30,000 bases of DNA from Tubiluchus corallicola (GCA_030141605.1 JAQGDQ010000850.1:1-30000); one strand, 5' to 3'; counted from the stretch's first letter, positions 1 through 10,142 are shown. Numbers and translations: made by a program. The notes: generated by a model not told the origin, from the letters alone.

Positions 1-699
1 ATGTGTGCATGGCTGCATGCGCACAACAGCCAAACACCTCGTTGCTAGAGCGCAGTGTGCTGGGCTGTGAAGCAAACAGTACTACCTCCGTGATCTGGTT
101 CCAACAGGTACAAAGAAAGAGCTAAAGAAAAAGACATTATATTGAATATTATCAGTAATATCGAGTGAAAACAGGGGGTGCTGCAGTTCCACTGTACCTA
201 TACACGAGGCACCACTGAAATCGTCTAATGAAAGACTAAATGACTAATTTGTTTGATGTCACATTTCAATTAAAAAATAAGGAAGAAATACGCTTATAAT
301 AAGTTAATTGTTATCAAATTGCCATGTGCTCACGCATTAGGTCTCCTTTTTTGCGATTCATTTGCAGTATTCTAAGAACTTCTTTAGATTCGACAGCAGA
401 GCAAAATATTTCACGTAATTAATACCTGCTCCAGTGGAGGTAAAAACCACCCCAGCTACTGCTATACAAAAACAATTTCCATTACTTTATTCATGAGATT
501 GGGAAAATTCCAGGCGTATTTAGACTAATGAAAAACCTCATAAGAAACATGATTTTTAATGTACAAAGAGAGGACATGTTCGGAAGAAACGGATGTATGT
601 TTAGCCCACTCATCTTCCCAATTGCCAAAAAGTACCCTTTTTGTTATGAGGGAAATAAAAAATAATGGAAGTAGATTTAATAAAATTGTTTTTAAACTT

Positions 700-974
700 T
701 AATATATATATATATATATATGTAAGAATATCTAAATATATATATATATTTATATATATCCGCTTGGAAATAACATTGAGTGATGAACTTGGTATCAAAA
801 TGATCTTCATGAAATGGAGATTCAGGATATGTGAATAACTAGAATAGTTTAATTGCCGAGGTATAGACGATTTTGGTATGCAAACACACACATGTGATTG
901 CATAATATAACTATTTCTGCTTGACATTCCACAGTAGCAGATATATATATATATATATGTAAGAATATCTAAAA
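700..974. repeat. AT dinucleotide runs with a flanking direct repeat
   Basis: Two (TA)n runs, at about 703-722 and 940-958, are each followed by the same block TGTAAGAATATCTAAA. The direct repeat of about 30 bp flanks an interval that includes a MITE fragment. It looks like a local duplication or slippage product. Confidence 0.7.
757..915 (+). mobile_element. 3'-half fragment of the GTGTGCTTGC-end MITE family
   Basis: This closely matches the 3' part of the element at 17341-17984: both share a stretch starting GAAATAACATTGAG/GAAATAACATAGAG, then TGATGAACTTGGTATC and GGAGATTCAGGATATG, and end in a TATGCAA...CACA terminus. The 5' half is absent, so it is a truncated copy. The sequence shows no coding potential. 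Confidence 0.75.
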
Positions 975-1666
975 ATAAGACGCTTGCGTGTGGCCATAGA
1001 GCTTTTGCTGCTTTTACATCATCTTTACGTCAATTTTGTGCACTATAATAAATGTAGAAACAGTCTGTTTAACACAACTAAACATTTATCATATGCGCTA
1101 AAATGTTAGCATAGCAGTTTTGCTTTAAATCTGTCACCCGCTGTAATTAATCTCATTGTTTCTGGATCCCAAACATTTAATGACTTGCCCGGTGGTTTGA
1201 AGTTCCCGCTACTTTTCACAATGTCATCACCAACTGTATAAGTATAAGTATATTTATTTCCACTCTGCATCTAACAGTTATAAAAATACAGATAATTTCA
1301 CTGAAGTAAATATAAATATAAATGCAATGTTATCCAGAAATTACAAGAGATTCTTATGCAGCATATACATGTGCAAATTACATTACAGAGTAATTTTGAT
1401 GCATGCAGTTTGAGCCTAAAAGCATAGCTTGACAGGCCAAACTGTACGTGGAAATCATAAAGAAATGATTAATAATTGAAATAATAATAATATATATATA
1501 AAAGTGGAGGGGGAGTAGTGAATGAAAGATGAAATGGAGCGAGAACTTAGAAAAACTGTGATCATGATTATAAAGTGTTCAGTAACCTGTTGAGCATAGT
1601 CACGTTTTATTAAGATTACTGTGGAAAAAGAATGCAGGTGATTACCATTATCAAACTGTGTTACTC

Positions 1667-2245
1667 TCAATACTTTTGAAATATTTCTTTTCTGACGGTT
1701 TTTTTAAAAGTTGAAAGGGAGTGACTACATTTTGAATTGCGGCTTAGTCTATTCCATAGGACTGGTCCCATATAGCTAATGAAATGTTTCGCCATATTTG
1801 TTCTACAACGTCTTGGTATATATTCATTATGTCTGGTATTGTATCTTTTTACATTTATCTTGACTGGATTTTCAAAAAAAGTTGGAAATAAGTTGTTGTT
1901 GGTTCTATACATGTATATACATCCATTAAAATTAATAACATCATCCAGAAGTAATATCTGACATTGCTTAAAATGTGTAGTAGTAATTGTGCTCCTTTTG
2001 TCTAGTTTGAAGATGACACGTAAAAATTTTCGCTGTAAAACTCTTAAGCATTCTAAATTTGTAGTATAAGTAAAGCCCCATAATGTTGTGCAGTAATTTA
2101 AATATGATAATATTAAACTGTTATATAAACTATTAATATAATGTTATATAATGTTAGAAGATGTTCGGTGTTCAGAAAGTTTTTAATATATGAGATAATA
2201 CCTATATTTTTTGATATTTTCAATCTGATCATGAATATATGTGGT
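1667..2245 (-). pseudogene. Relic of a LINE (non-LTR) reverse-transcriptase C-terminus
   Basis: The minus strand at 1667-1912 encodes an open segment with YNTRH, PRRCRTNMAKHFI, YMGPVLWNRL and SLSTFKK. These are the typical C-terminal landmarks of Jockey/CR1-like LINE reverse transcriptases (YNTR..., RT(N)..., GP.LWN.L, S...FK). The same frame continues upstream on the minus strand to about 2130 with YLNYCTTLWG and LQRKFLRVIF, also typical of the thumb region of these proteins. Further upstream the frame is broken and AT-rich. Only this end is present, as expected for a 5'-truncated, dead copy in an intron, oriented opposite to the host gene. The superfamily is inferred from motif order. The exact clade cannot be decided from this piece. 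Confidence 0.8.
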
Positions 2246-2466
2246 CGCCAGGCTAGATGCTCATTCAGGATGTAACTCAAGCACTAGGTGACTAGGTGTT
2301 TCACGTGAATATGTACGATACACAGCAACAGATTTTCAATGTTTTTATCAGTATCAGAATTTCATAAACTAACTTCATGAAAAAATGAAGCGACCGAACT
2401 TGCAAGCACTTGTGAATTTTAAACGTAGTAATCAGATTTGCAGTTTTTTTTCTTTTTTTATCAATT

Positions 2467-2538
2467 CACTTATATAAATTATGCTTCTCAAATAATTACA
2501 CACACTTATATAAATTATGCTTCTCAAATAATTACACG
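2467..2538. repeat. Tandem duplication, 36-bp unit, two copies
   Basis: The block beginning CACTTATATAAATTATGC and ending in AATAATTACAC occurs twice in direct succession with a 36-bp offset. The copies are essentially identical, indicating a recent duplication. Confidence 0.85.
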
Positions 2539-2758
2539 TAGATGACATTAATTCGTTTCTAAAATTTATTTAAAGCCTTTGCAATGCATACTAAAGTGAG
2601 AGTCATGACTCATACTTCCCACACTCAGTAATATACTACACCCATTGGCTGATTGATTTAGTTGGTTAATCGAGTCAAAACACTTCTGTCCCAAAGTGAG
2701 TCTATTAAGCGGTGCCTGCTGTAATAGTTTCTTAACTTTCGTTTGATGCTTCTCTTAG

Positions 2759-2906
2759 GAACTGGAACAGATCGAGGAATCGTGGAAATCTGAAACAGCT
2801 GAACTGATGCAGACAATTCAACTTTTACAAGAGGAAAACAAGAAGTTGTCTAGTGACTTAGCTCTGAAGGAAGGCAGCAATCAGATGTCTTGTTCAATGA
2901 CTGATA
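2759..2906 (+). CDS. RILPL1: RILPL1-like, coiled-coil exon (first exon in window)
   Basis: The exon is bounded by the acceptor TCTCTTAG and the donor ATA|GTAAGT. It reads in phase 0 for 49 codons plus one base, starting ELEQIEESWKSE and including LLQEENKKLSSDL. This aligns with the part of vertebrate RILPL1 just after the RH1 domain, whose ELELVEDVW...LQEENKQL pattern it follows. RILPL1 is a cytosolic dimeric coiled-coil adaptor that binds LRRK2-phosphorylated Rab8/Rab10 and acts in ciliary and endolysosomal transport. The last 22 bases of this exon are the first unit of a 49-bp minisatellite that fills most of the next intron. The preceding exon lies outside the window. RILPL2 is less likely because it lacks this long coiled coil. 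The family assignment is strong; the splice sites are inferred. Confidence 0.88.
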
Positions 2907-4927
2907 GTAAGTCTTTGCTGTAGATGAGCTCAAATGTCTTGTTTAATGACTGATAGTAAGTTGCTGTAGATGACCTCAAATGTCTTGTTTAATGACTGAT
3001 AGTAAGTCTTTGCTGTAGATGACCTCAAATGTCTTGTTTAATGACTGATAGTAAGTCTTTGCTGTAGATGACCTCAAATGTCTTGTTCAATGACTGATAG
3101 TAAGTCTTTGCTGTAGATGACCTCAAATGTCTTGTTCAATGACTGATAGTAAGTCTTTGCTGTAGATGACCTCAAATGTCTTGTTTAATGACTGATAGTA
3201 AGTCTTTGCTGTAGATGACCTCAAATGTCTTGTTCAATGACTGATAGTAAGTCTTTGCTGTAGATGACCTCAAATGTCTTGTTCAATGACTGATAGTAAG
3301 TCTTTGCTGTAGATGACCTCAAATGTCTTGTTTAATGACTGATGGTAAGTCTTTGCTGTAGATGAGCTCAAATGTCTTGTTCAATGACTGATAGTAAGTC
3401 TTTGCTGTAGATGACCTCATGTGTCTTGTTCAATGACTGATAGTAAGTCTTTGCTGTAGATGAGCTCAAGTGTCTTGTTCAATGACTGATAGTAAGTCTT
3501 TGCTGTAGATGAGCTCAAGTGTCTTGTTCAATGACTGATAGTAAGTCTTTGCTGTAGATGACCTCAAATGTCTCTGATAGTAAGTCTTTGCTGTAGATGA
3601 CCTCAAGTGTCTTGTTTAATGACTGATGGTAAGTCTTTGCTGTAGATGAGCTCAAATGTCTTGTTCAATGACTGATAGTAAGTCTTTGCTGTAGATGACC
3701 TCAAATGTCTTGTTCAATGACTGATGGTAAGTCTTTGCTGTAGATGAGCTCAAATGTCTTGTTCAATGACTGATAGTAAGTCTTTGCCGTAGATGACCTC
3801 AAATGTCTTGTTCAATGACTGATAGTAAGTCTTTGCCGTAGATGACCTCAAATGTCTTGTTCAATGACTGATAGTAAGTCTTTGCCGTAGATGAGCTCAA
3901 ATGTCTTGTTCAATGACTGATAGTAAGTCTTTGCCGTAGATGACCTCAAATGTCTTGTTCAATGACTGATAGTAAGTCTTTGCTGTAGATGAGCTCAAAT
4001 GTCTTGTTCAATGACTGATGGTAAGTCTTTGCTGTAGATGACCTCAAATGTCTTGTTCAATGACTGATGGTAAGTCTTTGCTGTAGATGAGCTCAAATGT
4101 CTTGTTTAATGACTGATAGTAAGTCTTTGCCGTAGATGACCTCAAATGTCTTGTTCAATGACTGATGGTAAGTCTTTGCCGTAGATGACCTCAAATGTCT
4201 TGTTCAATGACTGATGGTAAGTCTTTGCCGTAGATGAGCTCAAATGTCTTGTTCAATGACTGATAGTAAGTCTTTGCCGTAGATGACCTCAAATGTCTCG
4301 TTCAATGACTGATAGTAAGTCTTTGCTGTAGATGAGCTCAAATGTCTCGTTCAATGACTGATAGTAAGTCTTTGCTGTAGATGAGCTCAAATGTCTTGTT
4401 CAATGACTGATAGTAAGTCTTTGCTGTAGATGAGCTCAAATGTCTTGTTCAATGACTGATAGTAAGTCTTTGCTGTAGATGACCTCAAGTGTCTTGTTTA
4501 ATGACTGATAGTAAGTCTTTGCTGTAGATGAGCTCAAATGTCTCGTTCAATGACTGATAGTAAGTCTTTGCCGTAGATGAGCTCAAATGTCCCGTTCAAT
4601 GACTGATAGTAAGTCTTTGCTGTAGATGAGCTCAAATGTCTTGTTCAATGACTGATAGTAAGTCTTTGCCGTAGATGACCTCAAATGTCTCGTTCAATGA
4701 CTGATAGTAAGTCTTTGCTGTAGATGAGCTCAAATGTCTCGTTCAATGACTGGTAGTAAGTCTTTGCCGTAGATGAGCTCAAATGTCTCGTTCAATGACT
4801 GATAGTAAGTCTTTGCTGTAGATGAGCTCAAATGTCTTGTTCAATGACTGATAGTAAGTCTTTGCTGTAGATGACCTCAAATGTCTTGTTCAATGACTGA
4901 TAGTAAGTCTTTGCTGTAGATGAGCTC
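2885..4927 (+). repeat. 49-bp minisatellite amplifying an exon end and its 5' splice site
   Basis: About 41 head-to-tail units, each containing TGTCTTGTTCAATGACTGAT, then A|GTAAGTCTTTGC and GTAGATGA(C/G)CTCAAA. The first unit overlaps the last 22 coding bases of the exon ending at 2906, so every unit carries a copy of that exon end and its donor. Variants recur between units: CTTG/CTCG, GCTG/GCCG, GACCTC/GAGCTC, ATAG/ATGG. A short unit lies near 3570 and a 3-bp deletion near 2960. The high identity suggests recent expansion and homogenisation. Confidence 0.97.
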
Positions 4928-5094
4928 CACATACATAAAATTTTTCACAGTTTATAGTTATAAAGGCTGAAGAAATGGAAAAGCACGAAGAAAATTAAAA
5001 CAATCATCTTGTGTTACATCAGGCGGCATATTTTTCATATTTTCATATAAATATAAAATTTGTGAGAGCTTCGCGAAGACATACACTTTATAAT

Positions 5095-5285
5095 TGTGTG
5101 CTAATGCACCAGAAATTTGGTCAACAATCGTGTTTTCTATAAAACCCAATGTTAGATGTAATGAACTTTTATTATCTAGCATGAAATTATCGAGAAAGTG
5201 CTCGAAAGTTACTAAAAATTTAATTTTGTATATCAAGTTTTCTGGCTAGAAACTAGTATTGCAATTGCAAAAAACTCGTGTTTTC
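5095..5285 (+). mobile_element. Diverged internal fragment of the GTGTGCTTGC-end MITE family
   Basis: Shares with 9400-9575 and 17420-17600 the ordered blocks AAATTTGGTC, a TATTCTAG/TATCTAG..AAATTATC(G/A)AGAAAGTG stretch and CTAGAAACTAGT followed by AAAAAACT. Neither terminus is recognisable. An open frame on the minus strand across it (4958-5236) has no recognisable domain and is probably chance. Confidence 0.6.
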
Positions 5286-5672
5286 ACCCACCCCCCATTC
5301 CTCTCGGTGGCCCCGATTCAAAAAGTAAACCATCAATGAGACGACACTAGATCGAGACCTTTCATTTGATATATAGATTGCCGAAAATGGTGCCGCCATT
5401 GGAGCTGTAGCCTTAAATCATGTTTATATATAAAAACCCCATACCACCAAAATTATTACTATTACTAAAATATTACCTATAATTATTATTATATGTAATA
5501 TTTGATTAATAATTGATCGATATATAATTGATTAAAATTTGTTCTTTATTCAGAACTAAAAGAGTTCTCTTATTCATTGTTTTGACACGGTTTTACAGTT
5601 CCTTTCGATGTTTTTCTTATACGTGGATTCGTTACTAAACCACCTTAATTAATAAAATGTTCTCATGAACAG

Positions 5673-5794
5673 GTATGTTAGCCGATACGGACTTTGCAAT
5701 GGTAGCGAAGTTGAAGGAAACCATTGACAAGCAGCGCGAACAGCTCCGGTCTTCCGACAGATCCCTGAGTCAGAAAAACGTGGATCTGGACGCT
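5673..5794 (+). CDS. RILPL1: RILPL1-like, coiled-coil exon 2 in window
   Basis: The exon is bounded by the acceptor CATGAACAG and the donor GCT|GTAAGT. It begins with two bases completing the Ser codon split from the previous exon, then 40 codons starting MLADTDFAMVAKLKE and ending KNVDLDA; it closes in phase 0. The core MVAKLKETIDKQREQLRSSD matches the MKKLKEVVDKQRDEIRAKDREL segment of vertebrate RILPL1 in order and spacing, as does the closing KN.D.(D/E)A. It forms the middle of the parallel coiled coil and is hydrophilic with heptad-like Leu/Ile/Val spacing. The first ATG here is internal to the protein and not a start. Confidence is high because family match and splice phase agree on both sides. 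Confidence 0.9.
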
Positions 5795-6209
5795 GTAAGT
5801 ATAACCGCACGTGCGATTCTTAAATTCCGGGAAGCACTTGAATTCCGGAGGATTAATTTCAAATTTAAAGGAGGAATTTCTCCCGGGGGAGTGGAGATTA
5901 ACGTTTAATTACCCGAAGAGTGTTAATTTATTTTCAAGAATTTGCAGGATTTCTATTAAAATCTTTGGAAATCCTACGATAGTATCGCTTAGTTTTTTAT
6001 GCCGCCATGCTGTACCACATGCATTGCCAGTAATCTTCATGTTGTGGTGCCTTGCAACAAGTAGCACGCAAAGGTTAGCGCTACTGCCACAAAAGTGTCT
6101 TAGTGCCGTCTATTTCCACAGCTCGGCAGTTTCTTAGTTCAAACCTAACAAACAGAGATTATGCTATGTGTAAAAATGAACTGAAGCATGGATCATGTGC
6201 CCAAAATAA
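5795..6209 (+). other. Intron segment without recognisable features
   Basis: From the donor at 5795 to the hAT-like element at 6210 I see no exon, RNA gene or clear repeat. Open frames at 5675-6137 are readthrough of the exon or short chance frames. Confidence 0.5.
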
Positions 6210-6666
6210 CAGTGCAAATTGCGGCCCGCAAAGAGATTTGTCAAACGTAATGAAAGTGCGGCCCAGGCGATTAATTGAGTGTATCCAGCTGAAGTCCGCG
6301 CCACGATCCCAAAGATAGTGCGGGTAGTTTTTTCTACTAGATCGGATGCCATTAACCCTTACAAGACGGTTGTAGCTTAATGTCACTGTACTACACTGAT
6401 TGTGTGATACACATTACTAATATGTATTGTAATGAAATTACCACTATCTGTCCTGAAAGTGGAAATATATGGTTTGTAATATAAATTTTAATAACTTCTA
6501 AAATAGTTTCTTGAGTGTAGTAGTAATGATGTACGCAGGTCGGATGCAAAAAAAATCATTATTAGGCCTTTCTGTGCTTGGCTCCTTGATCAAACTACCT
6601 GTGGCCCACAGGAATTGCGGGAAAGTTTAATGTGGCCCGGCTAGTCAGATAATTTGCACACCCCTG
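6210..6666 (+). mobile_element. Non-autonomous hAT-like element, copy 1
   Basis: This aligns over nearly its whole length with 14505-14985. Shared blocks include GCGGCCCG near the left end, GATTAATTGAGTGTATCCAG, TAGTGCGGGTAGTTTTTTCT and a right end AATTTGCACACCCCTG. Its left terminus is damaged (CAG then TGCAAATT, missing GGGTG). No transposase is encoded. Flanking 8-mers (CAAAATAA and CAGTACAT) are not a clear target duplication, fitting an old insertion. It lies in a RILPL1-like intron. Confidence 0.8.
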
Positions 6667-6931
6667 CAGTACATTAACTTTGAAGAAAGATTTGCAGTTT
6701 TTCTACTTAAAGTTACTCAGTGACTCTAAAAATGAACAGACAATGCAGAGACATAAGCAACAGGCTAAAAATGAAATTCATTTACAGTCATTTATAGATC
6801 CAGATCTGGCACATAGAGATCTGGATCGGATCAGGAACCAGCAAAATTGAATCAGATGTATCCCTGCTAAAATGCCACAAATGACACCTTGATCAAAGTG
6901 TTAATACTAACGAATTGCACCTGTGTTGCAG

Positions 6932-7108
6932 TTGGAGTCTCAGGTAGAAGTGTTAACGAAGGTGTGTCGGGATCTGCGCAGGAAGAATCGGTTGATCCAG
7001 AAGCACGGTCGCATGGCGGTGGAGGAGAAAGCGGAACTGCAGACTCAGTTACAGGACAAGAATCAGCAGATCAAGCGTTTGAAACAGAAACTTGGCTTCA
7101 GTGACAAG
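6932..7108 (+). CDS. RILPL1: RILPL1-like, coiled-coil exon 3 in window
   Basis: The exon has 59 codons in phase 0 at both ends, bounded by the acceptor TGTGTTGCAG and the donor AAG|GTGAGT. It reads LESQVEVLTKVCRDLRRKNR through QKHGRMAVEEKAELQTQLQD to KQKLGFSDK. The pattern (DLR, then a QGKALIEQKVELEADLQ-like stretch) matches the distal coiled coil of vertebrate RILPL1, directly before the linker to RH2. The residues are mostly Lys, Glu and Gln with regular Leu/Val heptads, as expected for a dimer. The last 30 bases of the exon are the founding unit of a 47-bp minisatellite running into the intron. Reading past this donor meets a TGA after GTGAGTTTACAAAGCGTT, so only the first donor keeps the frame productive. 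Confidence 0.92.
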
Positions 7109-7539
7109 GTGAGTTTACAAAGCGTTTGAAACAGAAACTTGGCTTCAGTGACAAGGTGAGTTTACAAAACGTTTGAAACAGAAACTTGGCTTCAGTGACA
7201 AGGTGAGTTTACAAAGCGTTTGAAACAGAAACTTGGCTTCAGTGACAAGGTGAGTTTACAAAACGTTTGAAACAGAAACTTGGCTTCAGTGACAAGGTGA
7301 GTTTACAAAGCGTTTGAAGCAGAAACTTGGCTTCAGTGACAAGGTGAGTTTACAAAGCGTTTGAAGCAGAAACTTGGCTTCAGTGACAAGGTGAGTTCAC
7401 AAAACATTTGAAACAGAAACTTGGCTTCAGTGACAAGGTGAGTTTACAAAACATTTGAAACAGAAACTTGGCTTCAGTGACAAGGTGAGTTTACAAAACA
7501 TTTGAAACAGAAACTTGGCTTCAGTGATCAAGTGAGATT
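7079..7539 (+). repeat. 47-bp minisatellite amplifying a second exon end and its donor
   Basis: Ten head-to-tail units, each with TTTGAAACAGAAACTTGGC, then TTCAGTGACAAG|GTGAGT and TTACAAAGC. The donor GT recurs at 7109, 7156, 7203, 7250, 7297, 7344, 7391, 7438 and 7485, with a decayed last copy near 7532 (TGATCAAGTGAG). The period is exactly 47. Unit 1 is the true exon-intron junction. Variation between units is minor (AAACAG/AAGCAG, GCG/ACG/ACA). Confidence 0.97.
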
Positions 7540-7745
7540 TTTCTAGTTTGCGTTGCATTAAAGGAAAACAGTACAAATTTTTCAGACCAATGTTTGTGAA
7601 ATATTAGATTATATGACTACATATGAAACTGCAATTTATGTAACAGCATAATGTAAATTAGAAACATAATGGTTAGCAAATGCGACTAGCAATGATGTCA
7701 TAATCTTTTAATGGCATAAACTCTGATCATTTGCGAAACTTTGTG

Positions 7746-7880
7746 AAGAGAAAGAGAGAGAGAGAAGAGAGGGAGGAGAAAGAGAGAGGGAAGAGAGAGA
7801 GAGAGAATGAGAGCAGAGACAGGGAGAGGGGAAAGGAGGGAGCAGACAGTGAGTGAGTGAGTGAGTGAATGAGTGAGTGA

Positions 7881-7937
<57 letters not shown>

Positions 7938-8056
7938 AGAAGAGAGAGGGAAGAGAGAGAGAGAGAGCAGAGCAGAGAAAGGAGGAGGGAGAGAGAATGA
8001 GAGCAGAGACAGGGAGAGAGAGGGGAAAGGAGGGAGCAGACAGTGAGTGAGTGAGA

Positions 8057-8087
<31 letters not shown>

Positions 8088-8222
8088 TGTGTGTGCGCGC
8101 ACGCGTGCGTGTGAGAGAGAAAGAGAGAGAGACAGGGAGAGGGGAAAGGAGAGAGCAGACAGTGGGTGAGTGAGCGAGTGAGGGGAGAGAGAGAGAGAGA
8201 GAGAGAGCTGATAGAGGGGAAG
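7746..8222. repeat. Compound simple-sequence repeat (GA, GAGT, GT)
   Basis: Long (GA)n, (GAGT)n and (GT)n tracts with two partly duplicated blocks sharing GAGAGCAGAGACAGGGAGA and GGAGCAGACAGTGAGTGAG. The open frame on the minus strand (Leu/Ser/Thr/His-rich) is a product of the repeat and not a gene. Confidence 0.95.
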
Positions 8223-8782
8223 AGGAAGAGGGAATCTTATTTTATGCCAGAAATTCTATAAAAAGCCTATACACATAACATACTGTTGCAAGCAGATTAC
8301 TACAAATGCCTGCGCTGCACACAAACTTATGGTATTAAGCTTGTCACTGTGACTGAGTATTTTACCACAGCACAAGATTTTGTGGAAATATTAATACTTT
8401 CCGTAATCCCGAGGATTTTGTTTAAGCCCTGTAATGTTTTCCTTTGCAATCAATAATGCATACCGGTAATATGCTTGCATCTTTCAAAGTACAGTTCAAC
8501 CCGCCCAGTTTGCAAGTAACTTTACATCTTGGTGATTGTGGCAGAACTGGGATCTAAGTAATTATCAAGGATAATACTCTGAAGTGATATTGAACCGGGT
8601 CAATTTGTCGTGTCCTGGCATATGTTCATCTTTAGTCGTCAAGTAAGTAGCCAGTGACAGTGGGACAGATGGCACGGCATTGTTTAAGTACGGCGACGAT
8701 GTCTGCACCGTGACGACTCGGCTATTTTCATTTTGTGTGGACTTGTAAATTCACTTGTAATTTCAGAAAACAGTGAATTGTC
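8223..8782 (+). other. Intron segment without recognisable features
   Basis: Between the simple repeat and the MITE fragment at 8783 I find no exon signature, RNA gene or repeat shared with the rest of the window. Confidence 0.5.
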
Positions 8783-9005
8783 ATACGTGTGCCTGCAAAC
8801 CAAAACCGCCCATAAGTCGGCATAGTTAAAACTACGTTATGATGCTTCAAAGTAGAAAATTGGGTCAAATGTCAATTTTTTGTTCTTTTATAAAAACAAA
8901 TGCTAAATATATTGGACTTCTATATTCTAGCATCAAATTATCAAGAAAATGTTAAAAAATACTTTGAACCTAATTTTCTAGCATTTTCTAACCCTGTGCC
9001 CACTT
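8783..9005 (+). mobile_element. 5'-half copy of the GTGTGCTTGC-end MITE family
   Basis: Starts ACGTGTGCCTGCAAACCAAA, matching the left end at 17341, then CATAAGTCGGCATAGTTAAA and TACGTTATGATGCTTCAAAG as in the other copies. The similarity ends after TCTAGCATCAAATTATCAAG and a diverged stretch near 9000, so the right half is missing. Confidence 0.85.
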
Positions 9006-9317
9006 CTCTAACTAAAAACTAAAAATTTTTAGGTTTGTGTAAGAATAGTATTTTCTTGTTCTTTATTTTATTAATAAGATAATGATAAAATATTTATTGT
9101 CAAGGACAAAATACTAAAAAAAGCAGTTGATAAGATCTGGCCATTAAAAATCACTGAGAGATCTTAACTACTCTGTAACTAGCAGGAATTTCCATTTTTG
9201 CAAATACAGTAGCACAATGTAGATTATACATGTGTAACTCGTATGTATAATGCAGTCTAGCTAGCATAAAAAGCCTTTTTAGCCTTGGTAACATGTAAGT
9301 GACTTAAATTAGAGATT

Positions 9318-9886
9318 TGCAAAACTGTCTAAAATGCAAAATCGTCCATAAATCGACATAGTTAAAACTACGTTGTGATGCTTCAAAGTAGAATGACCCA
9401 AAAATTTGGTCGAATGTCAATTTTTCGTATTTTGTAAAAACCAGCGCTAAATATATTGGGCTTTTATATTCTAATATTTAATTATCAAGAAAGTGTTCAA
9501 AATATACTAAAAATTTAATTTTATAACTCCTTACCCACTTTCTGCCTAGAAACTAGTGCTGTAATTGTAAAAAACTTGGATTTTCATAAGTAGCTCCTGG
9601 CAGCTGGCATTTACTGTTGCCAAGCCCAGATCTTCGTCAATAAGAGCCATCTACTGGATTTAAACATACGTTCAACATGTTTTATAAAATCCGTAGCAAC
9701 CAACATTTGTGCGGTTGCTATGTATTTCGAAGAAACGCGACAAAAACAATGGCCAACTTTAACAGTGATTTTCTCAAGATTATGTTTTTCAGTGTGCAGC
9801 CTGTACCTCAACTTCAACGTGGATTTTCTCCGCTTAGAAAAGCTTAGTTGCCGATTTATGGATGATTTTGCTATGCAAGCACACGA
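9318..9886 (+). mobile_element. Near-complete copy of the GTGTGCTTGC-end MITE family
   Basis: Collinear with 17341-17984 over GTCCATAAATCGACATAGTT, TCAAATG..TCAATTTTTCGT, AGCCATCTACTGGATTTAAA and ACAGTGATTTTCTCAAGATT. The right end GATTTTGCTATGCAAGCACA is well preserved and inversely matches the family's left end. The left end is degraded, and a block of roughly 75 bp near the right end (present at 17865-17935) is missing. It lies within the RILPL1-like intron just before the RH2 exon. Open frames across it are short and unconvincing. Confidence 0.85.
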
Positions 9887-9972
9887 TGAAACACTTAAAA
9901 ATATTTTTTAACTCATACTTTCTTATAGAATGAGTCATGGCCTAATAATGTTGAGTTTTCTTCACGTTTCAG

Positions 9973-10142
9973 GAGGGCATGGTTGCCACACCCGACCTAG
10001 AAGGTAAGCTTGTGATAGACGTGAACGACCCAGACAGACCGCGTTTCACCCTGAACGAGCTGAGGCAGATCTTGTGGGAGCGGAACGAACTGAAGAGCAA
10101 ACTGATGGAACTGGAGGAGGAATTGGAGCAGTTTAGACCCTG
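9973..10142 (+). CDS. RILPL1: RILPL1-like, RH2 domain exon
   Basis: Acceptor TTCACGTTTCAG, then 56 codons plus two bases up to the donor CTG|GTATGA. The protein starts EGMVATPDLEGKLVIDV and contains DPDRPRFTLNELRQILWERN followed by ELKSKLMELEEELEQFRP. This is the RH2 domain signature of RILP-family proteins (DPNRPRFTL.EL...L.ERN.LK). In human RILPL2 the two Arg of the RPRF stretch and the Lys of the following LK segment contact phosphorylated Rab8; all three are present here, so phospho-Rab binding is likely retained. The donor was chosen because its phase (two bases left) is exactly what the next exon needs. Reading through the donor adds 39 residues, ending at 10266 inside a transposon. Confidence 0.93.

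Larger units (their letters stand above)
1..2758 (+). other. Partial intron 1 of the RILPL1-like gene
   Basis: No exon of the RILPL1-like gene is visible before the acceptor TCTCTTAG at 2758. The RH1 domain exon expected upstream is not here, so it should lie left of the window. The stretch is AT-rich and holds the repeat pieces listed separately (AT runs, a MITE fragment, a LINE relic, a short tandem duplication). Outside those I see nothing supportable in 1-690, 980-1660 or 2250-2465. An open frame from base 3 to 110 ends at a GTACAAAG donor but has no RILPL1 similarity. Confidence 0.6.

Noticed and set aside
3-110. Open frame ending at donor CAACAG|GTACAAAG in phase 0, possible preceding RILPL1-like exon
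   Set aside because: The phase fits the exon at 2759, but the peptide (ending TTSVIWFQQ) lacks the basic, coiled-coil character that precedes ELE in the RILPL1 family.
2885-4927. CRISPR-like array
   Set aside because: Units are contiguous with no unique spacers, and the locus is in an animal intron; it is a minisatellite.
7698-8102. 134-codon Leu/Ser/His-rich ORF on -
   Set aside because: It is a translation of GA/GT simple repeats.
9611-9911. ORFs on both strands at 9.6-9.9 kb
   Set aside because: They lie inside a MITE copy, and the homologous copy at 17.6-18.0 kb does not keep the frames.
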